Source: Labrys wisconsinensis (GTDB lineage: Bacteria > Pseudomonadota > Alphaproteobacteria > Rhizobiales > Labraceae). From it: 64,000 nucleotides of DNA. Shown in pieces: positions 34,742 through 43,328 of this stretch (positions within the stretch are counted from its first letter, which is position 1; every line of letters starts with the position of its first letter). The DNA is taken from contig NZ_JAUSVX010000020.1 of the NCBI RefSeq assembly GCF_030814995.1, positions 85,660 to 149,659 on the forward strand, written 5' to 3'. The notes beneath the pieces were generated by a model. That model was not told the DNA's origin. It did not search any database and saw nothing but the letters and a program-made list of their open reading frames with translations. A program made the translations under genes and the position numbers.

Positions 34742-34770
34742 GTGTTACTGTCAGCAGAGTAACATGTCAA
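34742..34770 (-). promoter_or_regulatory. Candidate promoter with overlapping palindromic operator
   Basis: On the minus strand TTGACA (34765-34770) is followed after 17 bases by TAACAC (34742-34747). The palindrome GTTACT-N8-AGTAAC (34744-34749 / 34758-34763) covers the spacer and the -10 hexamer, a good place for repression. The remaining 514-bp gap between the binding-protein gene and the GntR gene (34422-34935) shows no gene, leaving a leader of about 320 bases. The GntR regulator next door is the obvious candidate binder. Confidence 0.5.
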
Positions 34771-34935
34771 TACGTGCTCACCAAGAGGCCGCCATGGTCC
34801 GAGCCGACGGTGCCGTCCTGCCGCCGCCTTGGCCATGCCGGGCGCCGCCGATACGATCGAGCGCTTGCGATTCGACGCGCATGCGGGCCGGCCTGCCGGC
34901 CGGAGGCCGGCGGGCCGACGAGAAACGTGGATGTC

Positions 34936-35607
34936 ATGCACAAGCCGAACGAGACCCGTGAAACGGGCACCCAGCGCGAGCGAGCCTATCATTCCTTCAC
35001 GCGCCACCTGCTGGCGAGCAGCGTCCGGCCCGGCCAGTTCGTCTCCCAGCGCGAGCTGGTGGAGCTGACCGGCATGCCGCTCGGCGCCATCCGCGAGCTG
35101 GTGCCGCGCCTGGAGGCCGAGGGGCTGATCACCACCGTGCCGCAGCGCGGCATGCAGATCGCCGCGCTCGACTTCAACCTGATCCGCGACGCCTATCAGT
35201 TCCGCCTGTTCCTGGAGAAGGAGGCGGTCGCCGTCTTCGCGGCCGAGGCTTCCGACGAGGCGATCGCGCAGCTCAGGGCGGAGCACGAGGCGATCCTGCG
35301 CGAAGCGGAGGCCGGCCCGATCCCACCGGCCCTGGTCGCCCGGGCGCAGGCGGTCGACTGGGCCATGCACGACACCATCGTCGACGCGCTCGGCAACCAG
35401 ATCGTCTCCAAGTCCTACCAGGTCAATGCGCTGAAGATCCGGCTGATCCACCAGAGCCGGACCCGCATCAACGGCCATGTCGTGCCCGTCATGCGCGAGC
35501 ATCTCGGCATCATCGCCGCCATGGAGGCCCGCGATCCCGTGGCCGCGGCGGGAAGGCTGGCCGCCCATATCGTCGGCGGCCGCGACCGGGCGCTCGGCCT
35601 GCGCTGA
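34936..35607 (+). CDS. GntR-family transcriptional regulator (FadR/FCD subfamily)
   Basis: A 223-residue regulator. Residues 10-75 form the winged helix (VSQRELVELTGMPLGAIREL, then LEAEGLITTVPQRGMQI); the rest is an all-helical FCD effector domain with FRLFLEKEAV, AQAVDWAMHDTIV and a C-terminal MREHLGIIAAMEARD ... AAHI, where Asp and two His bind metal and ligand. ATG at 34936 gives the normal length for this subfamily; earlier starts add a low-quality Arg/Pro-rich stretch. It is divergent from the binding-protein operon and convergent with the ATPase gene, sitting between two parts of one transport system. Confidence 0.9.
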   Translation: MHKPNETRETGTQRERAYHSFTRHLLASSVRPGQFVSQRELVELTGMPLGAIRELVPRLEAEGLITTVPQRGMQIAALDFNLIRDAYQFRLFLEKEAVAVFAAEASDEAIAQLRAEHEAILREAEAGPIPPALVARAQAVDWAMHDTIVDALGNQIVSKSYQVNALKIRLIHQSRTRINGHVVPVMREHLGIIAAMEARDPVAAAGRLAAHIVGGRDRALGLR

Positions 35608-35623
35608 AGGCGCGCTCCGCTCG

Positions 35624-35647
35624 AAGCAGGTTCTCCCGAACCTGCTT
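35624..35647. terminator. Hairpin between convergent genes
   Basis: AAGCAGGTTC-TCCC-GAACCTGCTT is a perfect 10-bp stem with a 4-base loop between the regulator (plus) and ATPase (minus) stops. There is no clear T-run on either side, so it may end transcripts only weakly. Its sequence resembles the hairpin head at 46303 (GCAGGCTCTCCCGAACCCGC), so it may also be a member of the dispersed hairpin family. Confidence 0.55.
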
Positions 35648-35667
35648 GACTTGGCCGTGCCGGCGGC

Positions 35668-36738
<1,071 letters not shown>

Positions 36739-36917
36739 CGAATATCCTCCAGAGGGTGATGCGTCGTTGTGCTCGCATCTGCCATTCACCGGACCATTGT
36801 GTCGGCGACGGCGCCGATCTGCAACCCTGGAAGACGAGAAACCGCGCGATGACGACGGTGTGACGCGCCCGAGGGCCGGCGCCATGCCGTCGCCGTCGCG
36901 CCGCAGGCAACCGGGCA

Positions 36918-37172
36918 TCAGTCGACGAATCCTGCGTGGCCGATCCGAGCCGGGCGCCTTCCGGGAAGGTCCTCCGGGGCGAGGGCGGGCATGGCCAGCA
37001 GCGGATCGACGAAGGAGGGAATCTTGCTCCTCAGCCGACTCCATTCGTCATGGGACAGGATCACCGCGGCAGGACGGCCATGCCCGATGATCATTGTCGG
37101 CTCGCCATGCTCGGACGCATCGACAACGGCCGACAAGGTCCTCTTCGCCTCCCGCAGCGGCAATTCCTTCAT
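36918..37172 (-). CDS. Phd/YefM-family antitoxin, apparently without a partner toxin
   Basis: An 84-residue antitoxin: MKELPLREAKRTLSAVVDAS (N-terminal DNA-binding half of the Phd fold), EHGEPTMIIGHGRPAAVILS and then a longer C-terminal tail ending PARIGHAGFVD, the part that wraps the toxin in VapC-type pairs. ATG at 37172 has GAGGCGAG nearby; a longer form from 37208 is possible. Downstream (36740-36917) there is no PIN-domain or other toxin frame. So it is an orphan antitoxin or remnant, perhaps with a regulatory role. Confidence 0.8.
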   Translation of the reverse strand: MKELPLREAKRTLSAVVDASEHGEPTMIIGHGRPAAVILSHDEWSRLRSKIPSFVDPLLAMPALAPEDLPGRRPARIGHAGFVD

Positions 37173-37256
37173 GAGCTCGCCTCGTGATCCAGCATCAATA
37201 GCGGACATCTCGCGCGGGTTCGAGCATTGCCCTGGGGAGGCGCCCGGCCGGCGGGC

Positions 37257-37631
37257 TCAGGCCGCCTCCGCCAGGGCATAGACGCGCAGGCGATGGCCGT
37301 CGGGGTCGAGGGCGACGAAGGTGCGGCCGAAATCCATGTCGGTCGGCGGCTGCAGGATGCTGAGGCCACGCTCGCGCCAGTCGGCGTGGAGCGCGTCGAC
37401 CGTGCCCGTCCTGGCGACGGAGAAGGCGACCTCCCCGCCGCCGCCTCCGGCGGTCGCGGCGGGCTCGACGGTGTGGCGCGACCACAGGCCGAGCTTGAGG
37501 CCGCCCTCCATCACGAACAGGGCGAAGGCGGGCGAGGATTCGACCGGCTTCCGGTCGAGCAGGCCGGCATAGAAGTCGGCGCTCGCCGGCGGATTGTCGA
37601 CATAGAGGATGACGTGGTTGATGTCGGGCAT
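37257..37631 (-). CDS. VOC-family (glyoxalase/bleomycin-resistance fold) protein
   Basis: A 124-residue vicinal-oxygen-chelate protein. INHVILYVDNPPASADFYAG at the start and VALDPDGHRLRVYALAE at the end are the paired metal-ligand motifs of the fold. The ATG at 37631 has AGGAGG five bases upstream; the GTG just before it is less likely. Phe/Leu-rich middle (FALFVMEGGLKLGLWSRH) fits a substrate pocket. The reaction cannot be read; members include lyases, dioxygenases and drug-binding proteins. Stands alone in its strand block. Confidence 0.85.
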   Translation of the reverse strand: MPDINHVILYVDNPPASADFYAGLLDRKPVESSPAFALFVMEGGLKLGLWSRHTVEPAATAGGGGGEVAFSVARTGTVDALHADWRERGLSILQPPTDMDFGRTFVALDPDGHRLRVYALAEAA

Positions 37632-37857
37632 CACGGCCTCCTTGCTGGGGGGAGGCCCAGTCCTAGCCCGGCCTGCTGCCGGATCCTGTCAGCAGCGCGC
37701 AGCGCCGGCCGCCGGATTGCTCGGCGTGCCGCAAAGGGATTTCTGCCGAATCGCCGCTGATCACGGCAGACGATCCGGGCTATGTTTGCCGTCAGGGCAG
37801 GGCGGCGCCGACGGGCGGGCCAGCCGGCGCCGCGATGGATTGCGAAAGGATCATCGG

Positions 37858-38595
37858 ATGGACAGGCTCAAGGGCAAGCGCGCCCTGATCACCGGCGGCA
37901 CCAGCGGCATCGGCCTCGCGACGGCCCGACGTTTCGTGGCGGAGGGTGCGCGCGTGGCGGTGACGGGAACCGATTCCACCCGTCTGGAGGCGGCTCGCTC
38001 GGCGCTGGGCCCCGACGCCGTGGCCATCCCGGTCGATTCCGGCGACGCAGCCGCCCAGAAGGGCGTGGCCGAGGCCGTCGCCTGCGCCTTCGGCCAGCTC
38101 GACGCGGTGTTCGTCAATGCCGGCATCGGTGATTTCCGGCCGCTGGAGCAATGGGACGAGGCCGGCTTCGACCGCTCGCTGGCCGTCAATTTCAAGGGCC
38201 CATTCTTCCTGGTGCAGGCGCTGCTGCCGGTGCTGGCGAACCCGGCCTCGATCGTGCTCAACACCTCGATCAACGCCCATATCGGCATGCCGAATTCGAG
38301 CGTCTACGCCGCCAGCAAGGCCGCGCTGCTCTCGCTCGCCCGCACCCTCTCGGGCGAGCTCCTGCCACGCGGCATCCGGGTCAACGCCGTGAGCCCCGGC
38401 CCGGTCGCCACGCCCCTGCACGGCAAGATCGGCATGGACGAGGCGGCAATCCGCAGCTTGGCTGGCCAGATCCCGCTCGGCCGGCGCGGCGATCCCGACG
38501 AGATCGCCCAGGCCGTGGTCTTCCTCGCTTCCGACGAGGGCGGCTTCACCGTCGGCAGCGAGTTCATCATCGACGGTGGGATGAGCACGCTGTGA
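37858..38595 (+). CDS. SDR-family oxidoreductase
   Basis: A 245-residue short-chain dehydrogenase: TGGTSGIGLA cofactor motif (residues 12-21), VFVNAGIGD near 82, catalytic Ser in NTSINAHIG and the YAASKAALL Tyr/Lys pair, PGPVATPLHG after it and DGGMSTL at the C-terminus. The second strand VAVTGTDSTRLEA has Thr where NAD enzymes have Asp, so NADP use is possible. Start at 37858 follows GAAAGGA; the longer frame upstream is non-conserved. Flanked by a VOC gene and a convergent homospermidine synthase; no operon partner. Confidence 0.9.
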   Translation: MDRLKGKRALITGGTSGIGLATARRFVAEGARVAVTGTDSTRLEAARSALGPDAVAIPVDSGDAAAQKGVAEAVACAFGQLDAVFVNAGIGDFRPLEQWDEAGFDRSLAVNFKGPFFLVQALLPVLANPASIVLNTSINAHIGMPNSSVYAASKAALLSLARTLSGELLPRGIRVNAVSPGPVATPLHGKIGMDEAAIRSLAGQIPLGRRGDPDEIAQAVVFLASDEGGFTVGSEFIIDGGMSTL

Positions 38596-38601
38596 ACGGC
38601 A

Positions 38602-38626
38602 GGGACCGGCGTCGTCCGCCGGTCCC
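38602..38626. terminator. Bidirectional terminator hairpin
   Basis: GGGACCGGCG-TCGTC-CGCCGGTCCC is a 10-bp perfect stem between the SDR (plus) and homospermidine synthase (minus) stops, followed on the plus side by CCTCGTTTC. Location and stability fit shared termination of convergent transcripts. Confidence 0.7.
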
Positions 38627-38632
38627 CTCGTT

Positions 38633-40063
38633 TCAGCGCACCAGGATGTTGCGGAACTGCCAGGGATCCGAGGCGTCGATGTCCTCGGCAAAGAAGCCCG
38701 GCCGGTCCTGCAGCGGCGTCCAATCGGTGTAATAGCCCTTGACCGGCCCGAGATAGGGTTTCTGCACCTCGAGGCAGCGGCGGAAATCCATCTCGTCGGC
38801 CTCGACGATGCCGGCCTTCGGGTTCTCCAGCGCCCAGACCATGCCGGCGAGCACGGCCGAGGTCACCTGCATGCCCGTGGCGTTCTGGTAGGGGGCGAGG
38901 TCGCGCGTCTCCTCCACCGAGAGCTGCGAGCCGTACCAGTAGGCATTCTTGCCATGGCCGTAGAGCAGCACGCCGAGCTCGTCGACGCCGTCGACGATGT
39001 CGTGCTCGTCAAGGATCTCGTGCGTCTCCTGCATCCTGCCGGCCCGGCCGAACATCTCGTGCAGCGACAGCACCGCATCGTTGCAGGGGTGGTAGGCATA
39101 GTGGCAGGTCGGGCGGTAGGCGACCGCGCCGCCCTCGCGCACGGTGAAATAGTCGGCGATCGAGATCGCCTCGTTATGCGTCACCAGGAAGCCGTATTGC
39201 GGTCCGGGCGTCGGGCACCAGGTCCGCACGCGGGTGTTGGCGCCGGGCTGCAGGAGGTAGATGGCTGCCCCGCAGCCCTCGGCATGCGTGCGGCCGTTCT
39301 CCGGCATCCAGGCCTCGTGCGTGCCCCAGCCGAGCTCGGCGGGCTGGACACCCTCGGACAGGAAGCCTTCCACGGACCAGGTGTTGACGAAGACGTCGCG
39401 GGGCTTGGGCTTGCGCGAGCGCTGGGTGTCGCGCTCGGCGATATGAATGCCCTTGACGCCGAGGGCCTGGGCCAGGCGGGCCCATTCCTCGCGCGAGGTC
39501 GGCTCGGCGCCCGTGTGGCCGGTGTCGGCGGCCAGGTTGAGCAGCGCCTGCTTGACGAACCAGGAGACCATGCCGGGATTGGCGCCGCAGCAGGAGACGG
39601 CGGTGGTGCCGCCGGGATTGCCGCGCCTGGCAGCGAGCACGGTCTCGCGCAGCGCATAGTTGGTGCGCGCCTCCGGCCCCGCGCTCTTATCGAAATAGAA
39701 GCCGAGCCAGGGCTCGACCACGGTGTCGATGTAGAGCACGCCGAGCTCGCGGCAGAACTCCATGATGTCGAGCGAGGAGGTGTCGACCGAGAGGTTGACG
39801 CAGAAGCCCTGGCCGCCGCCGGCGGTGAGCAGCGGCTGCAGCAGCGCCTTGTAGTTGTCGCGCGTCACCGCCGCCTTGATGAAGCGGATACCGCGCTCGT
39901 CGAGGAGGCGGCGGTCCCGGTCGTTGGGGTCGATGACCACGAAGCGCGACGTGTCGAACTCGAAATGGCGTTCGATCAGGGGCAGCACGCCGCGGCCGAT
40001 CGAGCCGAAGCCGATCATCACGATGGGGCCGTCGATCTTGGCGTGAACGGGCCAGGTGCTCAT
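38633..40063 (-). CDS. hss: Homospermidine synthase
   Basis: A 476-residue NAD-dependent homospermidine synthase, which joins two putrescine units (or putrescine and spermidine) to make sym-homospermidine, a main polyamine of many alphaproteobacteria. IVMIGFGSIGRGVLPLIERH is the NAD-binding start; GFCVNLSVDTSSLDIMEFC and YIDTVVEPWLGFYFDKS are characteristic, as are VSCCGANPGMVSWFVKQALL and NTWSVEGFLSEGVQPAELGWG. Length matches the bacterial enzyme (about 477). It is the last gene of a minus-strand group with an acetyltransferase and the ornithine decarboxylase that makes its putrescine. Confidence 0.96.
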   Translation of the reverse strand: MSTWPVHAKIDGPIVMIGFGSIGRGVLPLIERHFEFDTSRFVVIDPNDRDRRLLDERGIRFIKAAVTRDNYKALLQPLLTAGGGQGFCVNLSVDTSSLDIMEFCRELGVLYIDTVVEPWLGFYFDKSAGPEARTNYALRETVLAARRGNPGGTTAVSCCGANPGMVSWFVKQALLNLAADTGHTGAEPTSREEWARLAQALGVKGIHIAERDTQRSRKPKPRDVFVNTWSVEGFLSEGVQPAELGWGTHEAWMPENGRTHAEGCGAAIYLLQPGANTRVRTWCPTPGPQYGFLVTHNEAISIADYFTVREGGAVAYRPTCHYAYHPCNDAVLSLHEMFGRAGRMQETHEILDEHDIVDGVDELGVLLYGHGKNAYWYGSQLSVEETRDLAPYQNATGMQVTSAVLAGMVWALENPKAGIVEADEMDFRRCLEVQKPYLGPVKGYYTDWTPLQDRPGFFAEDIDASDPWQFRNILVR

Positions 40064-40149
40064 GGTGCGCTCTCCGTCAGGTCAGGGTCGGCGTGGGCTT
40101 AGGCGGTGGCGGGCAGGTCCGCAACGCTTTTGTGCCAGAAGGGTGACGG

Positions 40150-40189
40150 CGACGTGACGGGCGGGCCAGCGGGGCGGCCCGTCACGTCG
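40150..40189. promoter_or_regulatory. Strong hairpin between acetyltransferase and homospermidine synthase genes
   Basis: CGACGTGACGGGC (40150-40162) and GCCCGTCACGTCG (40177-40189) form a 13-bp perfect stem just after the acetyltransferase stop. There is no U-run on the minus strand, so it may be a processing or partial-termination signal that lowers hss relative to the upstream genes, or a stability element. Confidence 0.6.
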
Positions 40190-40196
40190 CACGGAG

Positions 40197-40760
40197 TCAT
40201 GCGGCGCGGGCGAAGCCGGCCTCGTTGGCGGCGCGCGCCACCAGCGCGGCGAAATCCGGCGCGGGAGCACGCTCGCCGGTGGCGTTGACCAGGCCGGCGG
40301 CGCCGTCCAGCGCCCCCGGCACCAGCTCCAGGCCGAGGAAGCGCTCGCGGTCCACCGGTCCCGGCAGCCACAGGTCGCGGGTCGGCGCGGCGTCGAAGCC
40401 GAAGCGCTGGTAATAGGGCGCGTCGCCGACCAGCAGCACGGCGCGATGGCCGAGCAGGGCCGCCCGCGCCAGGGCATGGCGCATCAGCTGGCCGCCGATG
40501 CCTTCGGAGCGATGCGCCTCGTCCACCGCCAACGGCCCGAGCAGCAGGGCCCGGCGGCCGGGACCGGCGGAGACGTGCCAGAGGCGGACGGTGCCGACGA
40601 GGCGCCCGTCGCCGACCGCCGAGAAGGACAGATCCTCCGCCGGCAGCCGGCCCTCGCGCAGGCGCTCGCAGGTCTTGGCGAAACGGTTGGCGAGGGCGGC
40701 GTCGAGCAGGGCCTCGCGGGCGTCGTGGTGGCGCGGGATTTCCGGGACAATACGGATCAT
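40197..40760 (-). CDS. GNAT-family N-acetyltransferase (YhbS-like)
   Basis: A 187-residue acetyltransferase. LLLGPLAVDEAHRSEGIGGQLM is the acetyl-CoA-binding beta4/P-loop signature (R-S-E-G-I-G), followed by HRAVLLVGDAPYYQRFGFDAA, typical of the YhbS group. The C-terminal part after residue 130 is longer than in minimal GNATs. Placed between ornithine decarboxylase and homospermidine synthase genes, as I recall for several rhizobia; acetylation of a polyamine or diamine is a reasonable inference but unproven. Confidence 0.9.
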   Translation of the reverse strand: MIRIVPEIPRHHDAREALLDAALANRFAKTCERLREGRLPAEDLSFSAVGDGRLVGTVRLWHVSAGPGRRALLLGPLAVDEAHRSEGIGGQLMRHALARAALLGHRAVLLVGDAPYYQRFGFDAAPTRDLWLPGPVDRERFLGLELVPGALDGAAGLVNATGERAPAPDFAALVARAANEAGFARAA

Positions 40761-40872
40761 GGCCGTGGCTCCCTTCGGAAGCGACAGACAAAAGGAAGAT
40801 GCGGCGGCCTCGCAGCCGCCGCGGCGATGTCGGGGAAAGGGCGGTTCCGGCGGCGGGGCCGCCGGAACGGGG

Positions 40873-42003
40873 TCAGATCACCACGGAGGCCAGCGGCGGG
40901 AAGCCGTTGAAGCCGACCGACGAATAGGTCGTCGTGTAGGCCCCGCAGGCTTCGATCAGCACCTTGTCGCCGATCGCCAGGCTCACCGGCAGCTCATAGG
41001 GCGTCTTCTCGTAGAGGACGTCCACGGAATCGCAGGTCGGGCCGGCGATGACGCAGGGCGCCGTCGCTTCCCCGTCGCGCAGGGTGCGGATGGGGTAGCG
41101 GATCGCCTCGTCCATGGTCTCGGCGAGGCCATGGAACTTGCCGATGTCGAGATAGACCCAGCGGACCTCGTCGTCCGCCGACTTCTTCGACACCAGCACC
41201 ACCTCCGCCTCGATCATGCCGGCCTCGCCGACCATGCCGCGACCGGGCTCGATGATGGTCTCGGGCATCCGGTTGCCGAAATGGCGCGACAGCGAGCGGA
41301 AGATCGCCTCGCCATAGGCCGGCACGCCGGGCATGGCGCGCAGGTACTTGGCCGGGAAGCCGCCGCCCATGTTGACCATGGCGAGGTTGATGCCGCGCTC
41401 GGCGAGCTCGCGGAACAGGCCGGCCGCCGTGGCGAGGGCGTTGTCCCAGGCCTCGACATTGCCCTGCTGCGAGCCGACATGGAACGAGATGCCGTAGGCA
41501 ACCAGCCCGAGGTCGTGCGCGTGCTCGAGCACGATCGAGGCCATGGCGGGCACGCAGCCGAACTTCTTCGACAGCGGCCATTCGGCGCCGGCGCCGTCGC
41601 AGAGGATGCGGCAGAACACCCGGCTGCCCGGCGCGGCGCGGGCGACCTTCTCCACCTCGGCTTCGCAATCCACCGCGAAGAGGCGCACGCCGAGCTCGTA
41701 GGCACGGGCGATGTCGCGCTCCTTCTTGATGGTGTTGCCGAAGGAGATGCGGTCCGCCGTGGCGCCGGCCGCCAGCGCCTGCTCGATCTCGACCACCGAA
41801 GCGCAGTCGAAGTTCGAGCCGAGACGGGCGAGCAGGCCGAGAATCTCCGGCGCCGGGTTGGCCTTCACCGCGTAGAAGACGCGGGTGTCGGGCAGGGCAT
41901 GGGCAAAGGCGTGGTAGTTGCGCTCGACCACGTCGAGGTCGACCACGAGACGGGGCGCGTCGGAGGGGTTGCGGCGGAGATAGTCGAGGATACGGTCGGT
42001 CAT
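40873..42003 (-). CDS. odc: Ornithine (possibly lysine/ornithine) decarboxylase, PLP fold III
   Basis: A 376-residue decarboxylase of the eukaryote-like alanine-racemase fold. TRVFYAVKANPAPEILGLLA holds the PLP Lys (about residue 45), ISFGNTIKKERDIARAY and FHVGSQQGNVEAW are family motifs, NMGGGFPAKY binds phosphate, EPGRGMVGEAGMI follows and GPTCDSVDVLYEK carries the catalytic Cys-Asp. It makes putrescine from ornithine, feeding the homospermidine synthase downstream. ATG at 42003. Upstream is a long structured leader that may be the speF-type RNA described before alphaproteobacterial ornithine decarboxylase genes. Confidence 0.94.
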   Translation of the reverse strand: MTDRILDYLRRNPSDAPRLVVDLDVVERNYHAFAHALPDTRVFYAVKANPAPEILGLLARLGSNFDCASVVEIEQALAAGATADRISFGNTIKKERDIARAYELGVRLFAVDCEAEVEKVARAAPGSRVFCRILCDGAGAEWPLSKKFGCVPAMASIVLEHAHDLGLVAYGISFHVGSQQGNVEAWDNALATAAGLFRELAERGINLAMVNMGGGFPAKYLRAMPGVPAYGEAIFRSLSRHFGNRMPETIIEPGRGMVGEAGMIEAEVVLVSKKSADDEVRWVYLDIGKFHGLAETMDEAIRYPIRTLRDGEATAPCVIAGPTCDSVDVLYEKTPYELPVSLAIGDKVLIEACGAYTTTYSSVGFNGFPPLASVVI

Positions 42004-42179
42004 GGCGGGGCCTCCCCACAGTCCGAATGGCAGGTGACGGCGCACCGGCCCCACGGCCCGGCGCGGTGGAGGCGCGGGACGCGGAGACGACGATCCGCCC
42101 GACGCCGCGACCACCGGAGCAGCCGCGCGACGGGATGACGAGCCGGCACGACACGTCTCAGGGAGAACGCGTCAGCCGA

Positions 42180-42330
42180 TGGAACTGCCTTGGATTGGAT
42201 CGGGAAAACCCGGTCCGCACGCCTGGCAAGAGAAACAAGCCTCTTCAGTCGCCGGATCTGGAAACCGGCTGAGACCAAAAAAGCCCGCTTCGTCGTTGCT
42301 TCAAGCTGCGTCCCCCGCGGAGTACGGGGT
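42180..42330 (-). ncRNA. Candidate speF-type leader RNA of the ornithine decarboxylase transcript
   Basis: Read on the minus strand, this stretch 180-330 bases upstream of the decarboxylase start contains CCCCGTACTCCGCGGGG, then AAGCGGGCTTTTTTGGTCTC, a stem CCGG-TTTCCAGAT-CCGG, an AGAG/CTCT stem, and a GGACCGGG-TTTT-CCCGATCC hairpin. A leader RNA family (speF) is known in alphaproteobacteria in exactly this gene position. I cannot align it to the model here. A 19-codon frame starting TTG at 42304 and ending at 42245, preceded by GGGGGA, lies in the same stretch and could be a leader peptide. Confidence 0.45.
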
Positions 42331-42648
42331 TCACCGGTCGCCTCCGGCTGCCGATCTGTGTTTGGAGCTCGATGGCTTGCGCCACCTCGAAGGGTCACAT
42401 CCGCGATCCCTCGTACGCTCCGGGCGACCGTCCGGCCTCTTGTCCGGATGTCCACCGATCGACACGCGGCCACAGGCACGTGCGAATATGGGCAAGGCGG
42501 GAGATAGGGGAATCGCCCGTAGCAATCAAGAGAAAATCTGCGCCCGGGAGGGGTTTGGGGATCCCTGCATGGGCGCTATGCGGAGAGGGCATCTCTCGGC
42601 TGGGCCGACTGGAGGGAAGTTCGAGGCCATGGAGCGGCGAAGCCTTGC
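42331..42648. other. Intergenic stretch without a recognisable gene
   Basis: About 320 bp between the candidate leader RNA and the HicB gene. It presumably holds the promoter of the decarboxylase operon. Several frames are open on both strands but have no ribosome site, no family resemblance and no conserved look. Slightly lower GC and short A-runs (AATCAAGAGAAAATC) occur around 42525-42540. Confidence 0.6.
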
Positions 42649-43068
42649 TCAGGCCGCTTCCCGCACCTCGATATCGACTTGCCGGCCGAGCGCCCCGAAC
42701 GCGGCTTCGAGCTGGTCGAGGCGGGAGGCATGATCAAGGCGGAAGAGGCGGTCGACCGATTCGCGATTCCAGGAGAGGCGGCGAGCGAGTTCGGCCCGGG
42801 TGATGCCGGACGCCCTCAGCGCGACATAGAGCTGGACCTTGAGCGCGGCGAGGAGGGAGACGCGCACCACCAGCCCTTCCGTGTCGGGGAGCGGGATCGG
42901 CTCGCTATCGGCGATCATGCTGCCCAACGCCACCTCGATCGCATCGACGGCATGATGCAGCGCGTCGTCGCGATCTTGTCCATAGGTCACGACCATCGGG
43001 ATTTTCGGACAGGTAACCAGCAGGGTGCCGTTGTCGTCCGGCGTGAGCTCGATCCGGTATCCGATCAT
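42649..43068 (-). CDS. hicB: HicB-family antitoxin with helix-turn-helix
   Basis: A 139-residue antitoxin. The N-terminal half is the partial RNase-H-like HicB fold (YRIELTPDDNGTLLVTCPKI, GQDRDDALHHAVDAIEVAL); the C-terminal half is a Cro-like DNA-binding domain (ALRASGITRAELARRLSWNRESVDRLF). The ATG at 43068 overlaps the HicA stop by one base (TGATG), so it is translationally coupled to the toxin. It neutralises HicA and represses the pair's promoter. Looks intact. Confidence 0.92.
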   Translation of the reverse strand: MIGYRIELTPDDNGTLLVTCPKIPMVVTYGQDRDDALHHAVDAIEVALGSMIADSEPIPLPDTEGLVVRVSLLAALKVQLYVALRASGITRAELARRLSWNRESVDRLFRLDHASRLDQLEAAFGALGRQVDIEVREAA

Positions 43069-43256
43069 CACTTCAGTCCCAGTTGCTTCTTGATCGCGTT
43101 GACGAGGCCAGTGCCGAGTTCCTTGCCGGCGCCATGCATCGGTAGCTCAGTCTTGCGGTCTCCGCGACGCATGATGACGTGCCCGGAGCCACCCTTCTTC
43201 GGTTCGAAAGTGCGCCCCGGGGAGGCCAGCCACTTCCTAAGTTCTCTTGCGTTCAT
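43068..43256 (-). CDS. hicA: HicA-family mRNA interferase toxin
   Basis: A 62-residue toxin with the dsRBD-like HicA fold: NARELRKWLASPGRTFEPKK, then GGSGHVIMRRGDRKTELPMH, which contains the catalytic His, and a C-terminal helix ELGTGLVNAIKKQLGLK. Start at 43256 gives the typical size; the longer form from 43274 adds MECANL. Upstream of hicB on the same strand with a one-base overlap, the normal order for this system. HicA cleaves mRNA independently of its translation. Confidence 0.92.
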   Translation of the reverse strand: MNARELRKWLASPGRTFEPKKGGSGHVIMRRGDRKTELPMHGAGKELGTGLVNAIKKQLGLK

Positions 43257-43328
43257 CAGATTAGCACATTCCACACTTATGTAGAAGCCTGCGGAGGACA
43301 GATGCTGTCACGTCCATCGCCTTGCACC

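Noticed and set aside
42000..42479. 160-codon minus-strand frame in the decarboxylase leader
   Set aside because: Its start is far upstream of a ribosome site, most of it is Arg-rich, and it overlaps the decarboxylase start; only a short internal part looks conserved and is treated as leader RNA.
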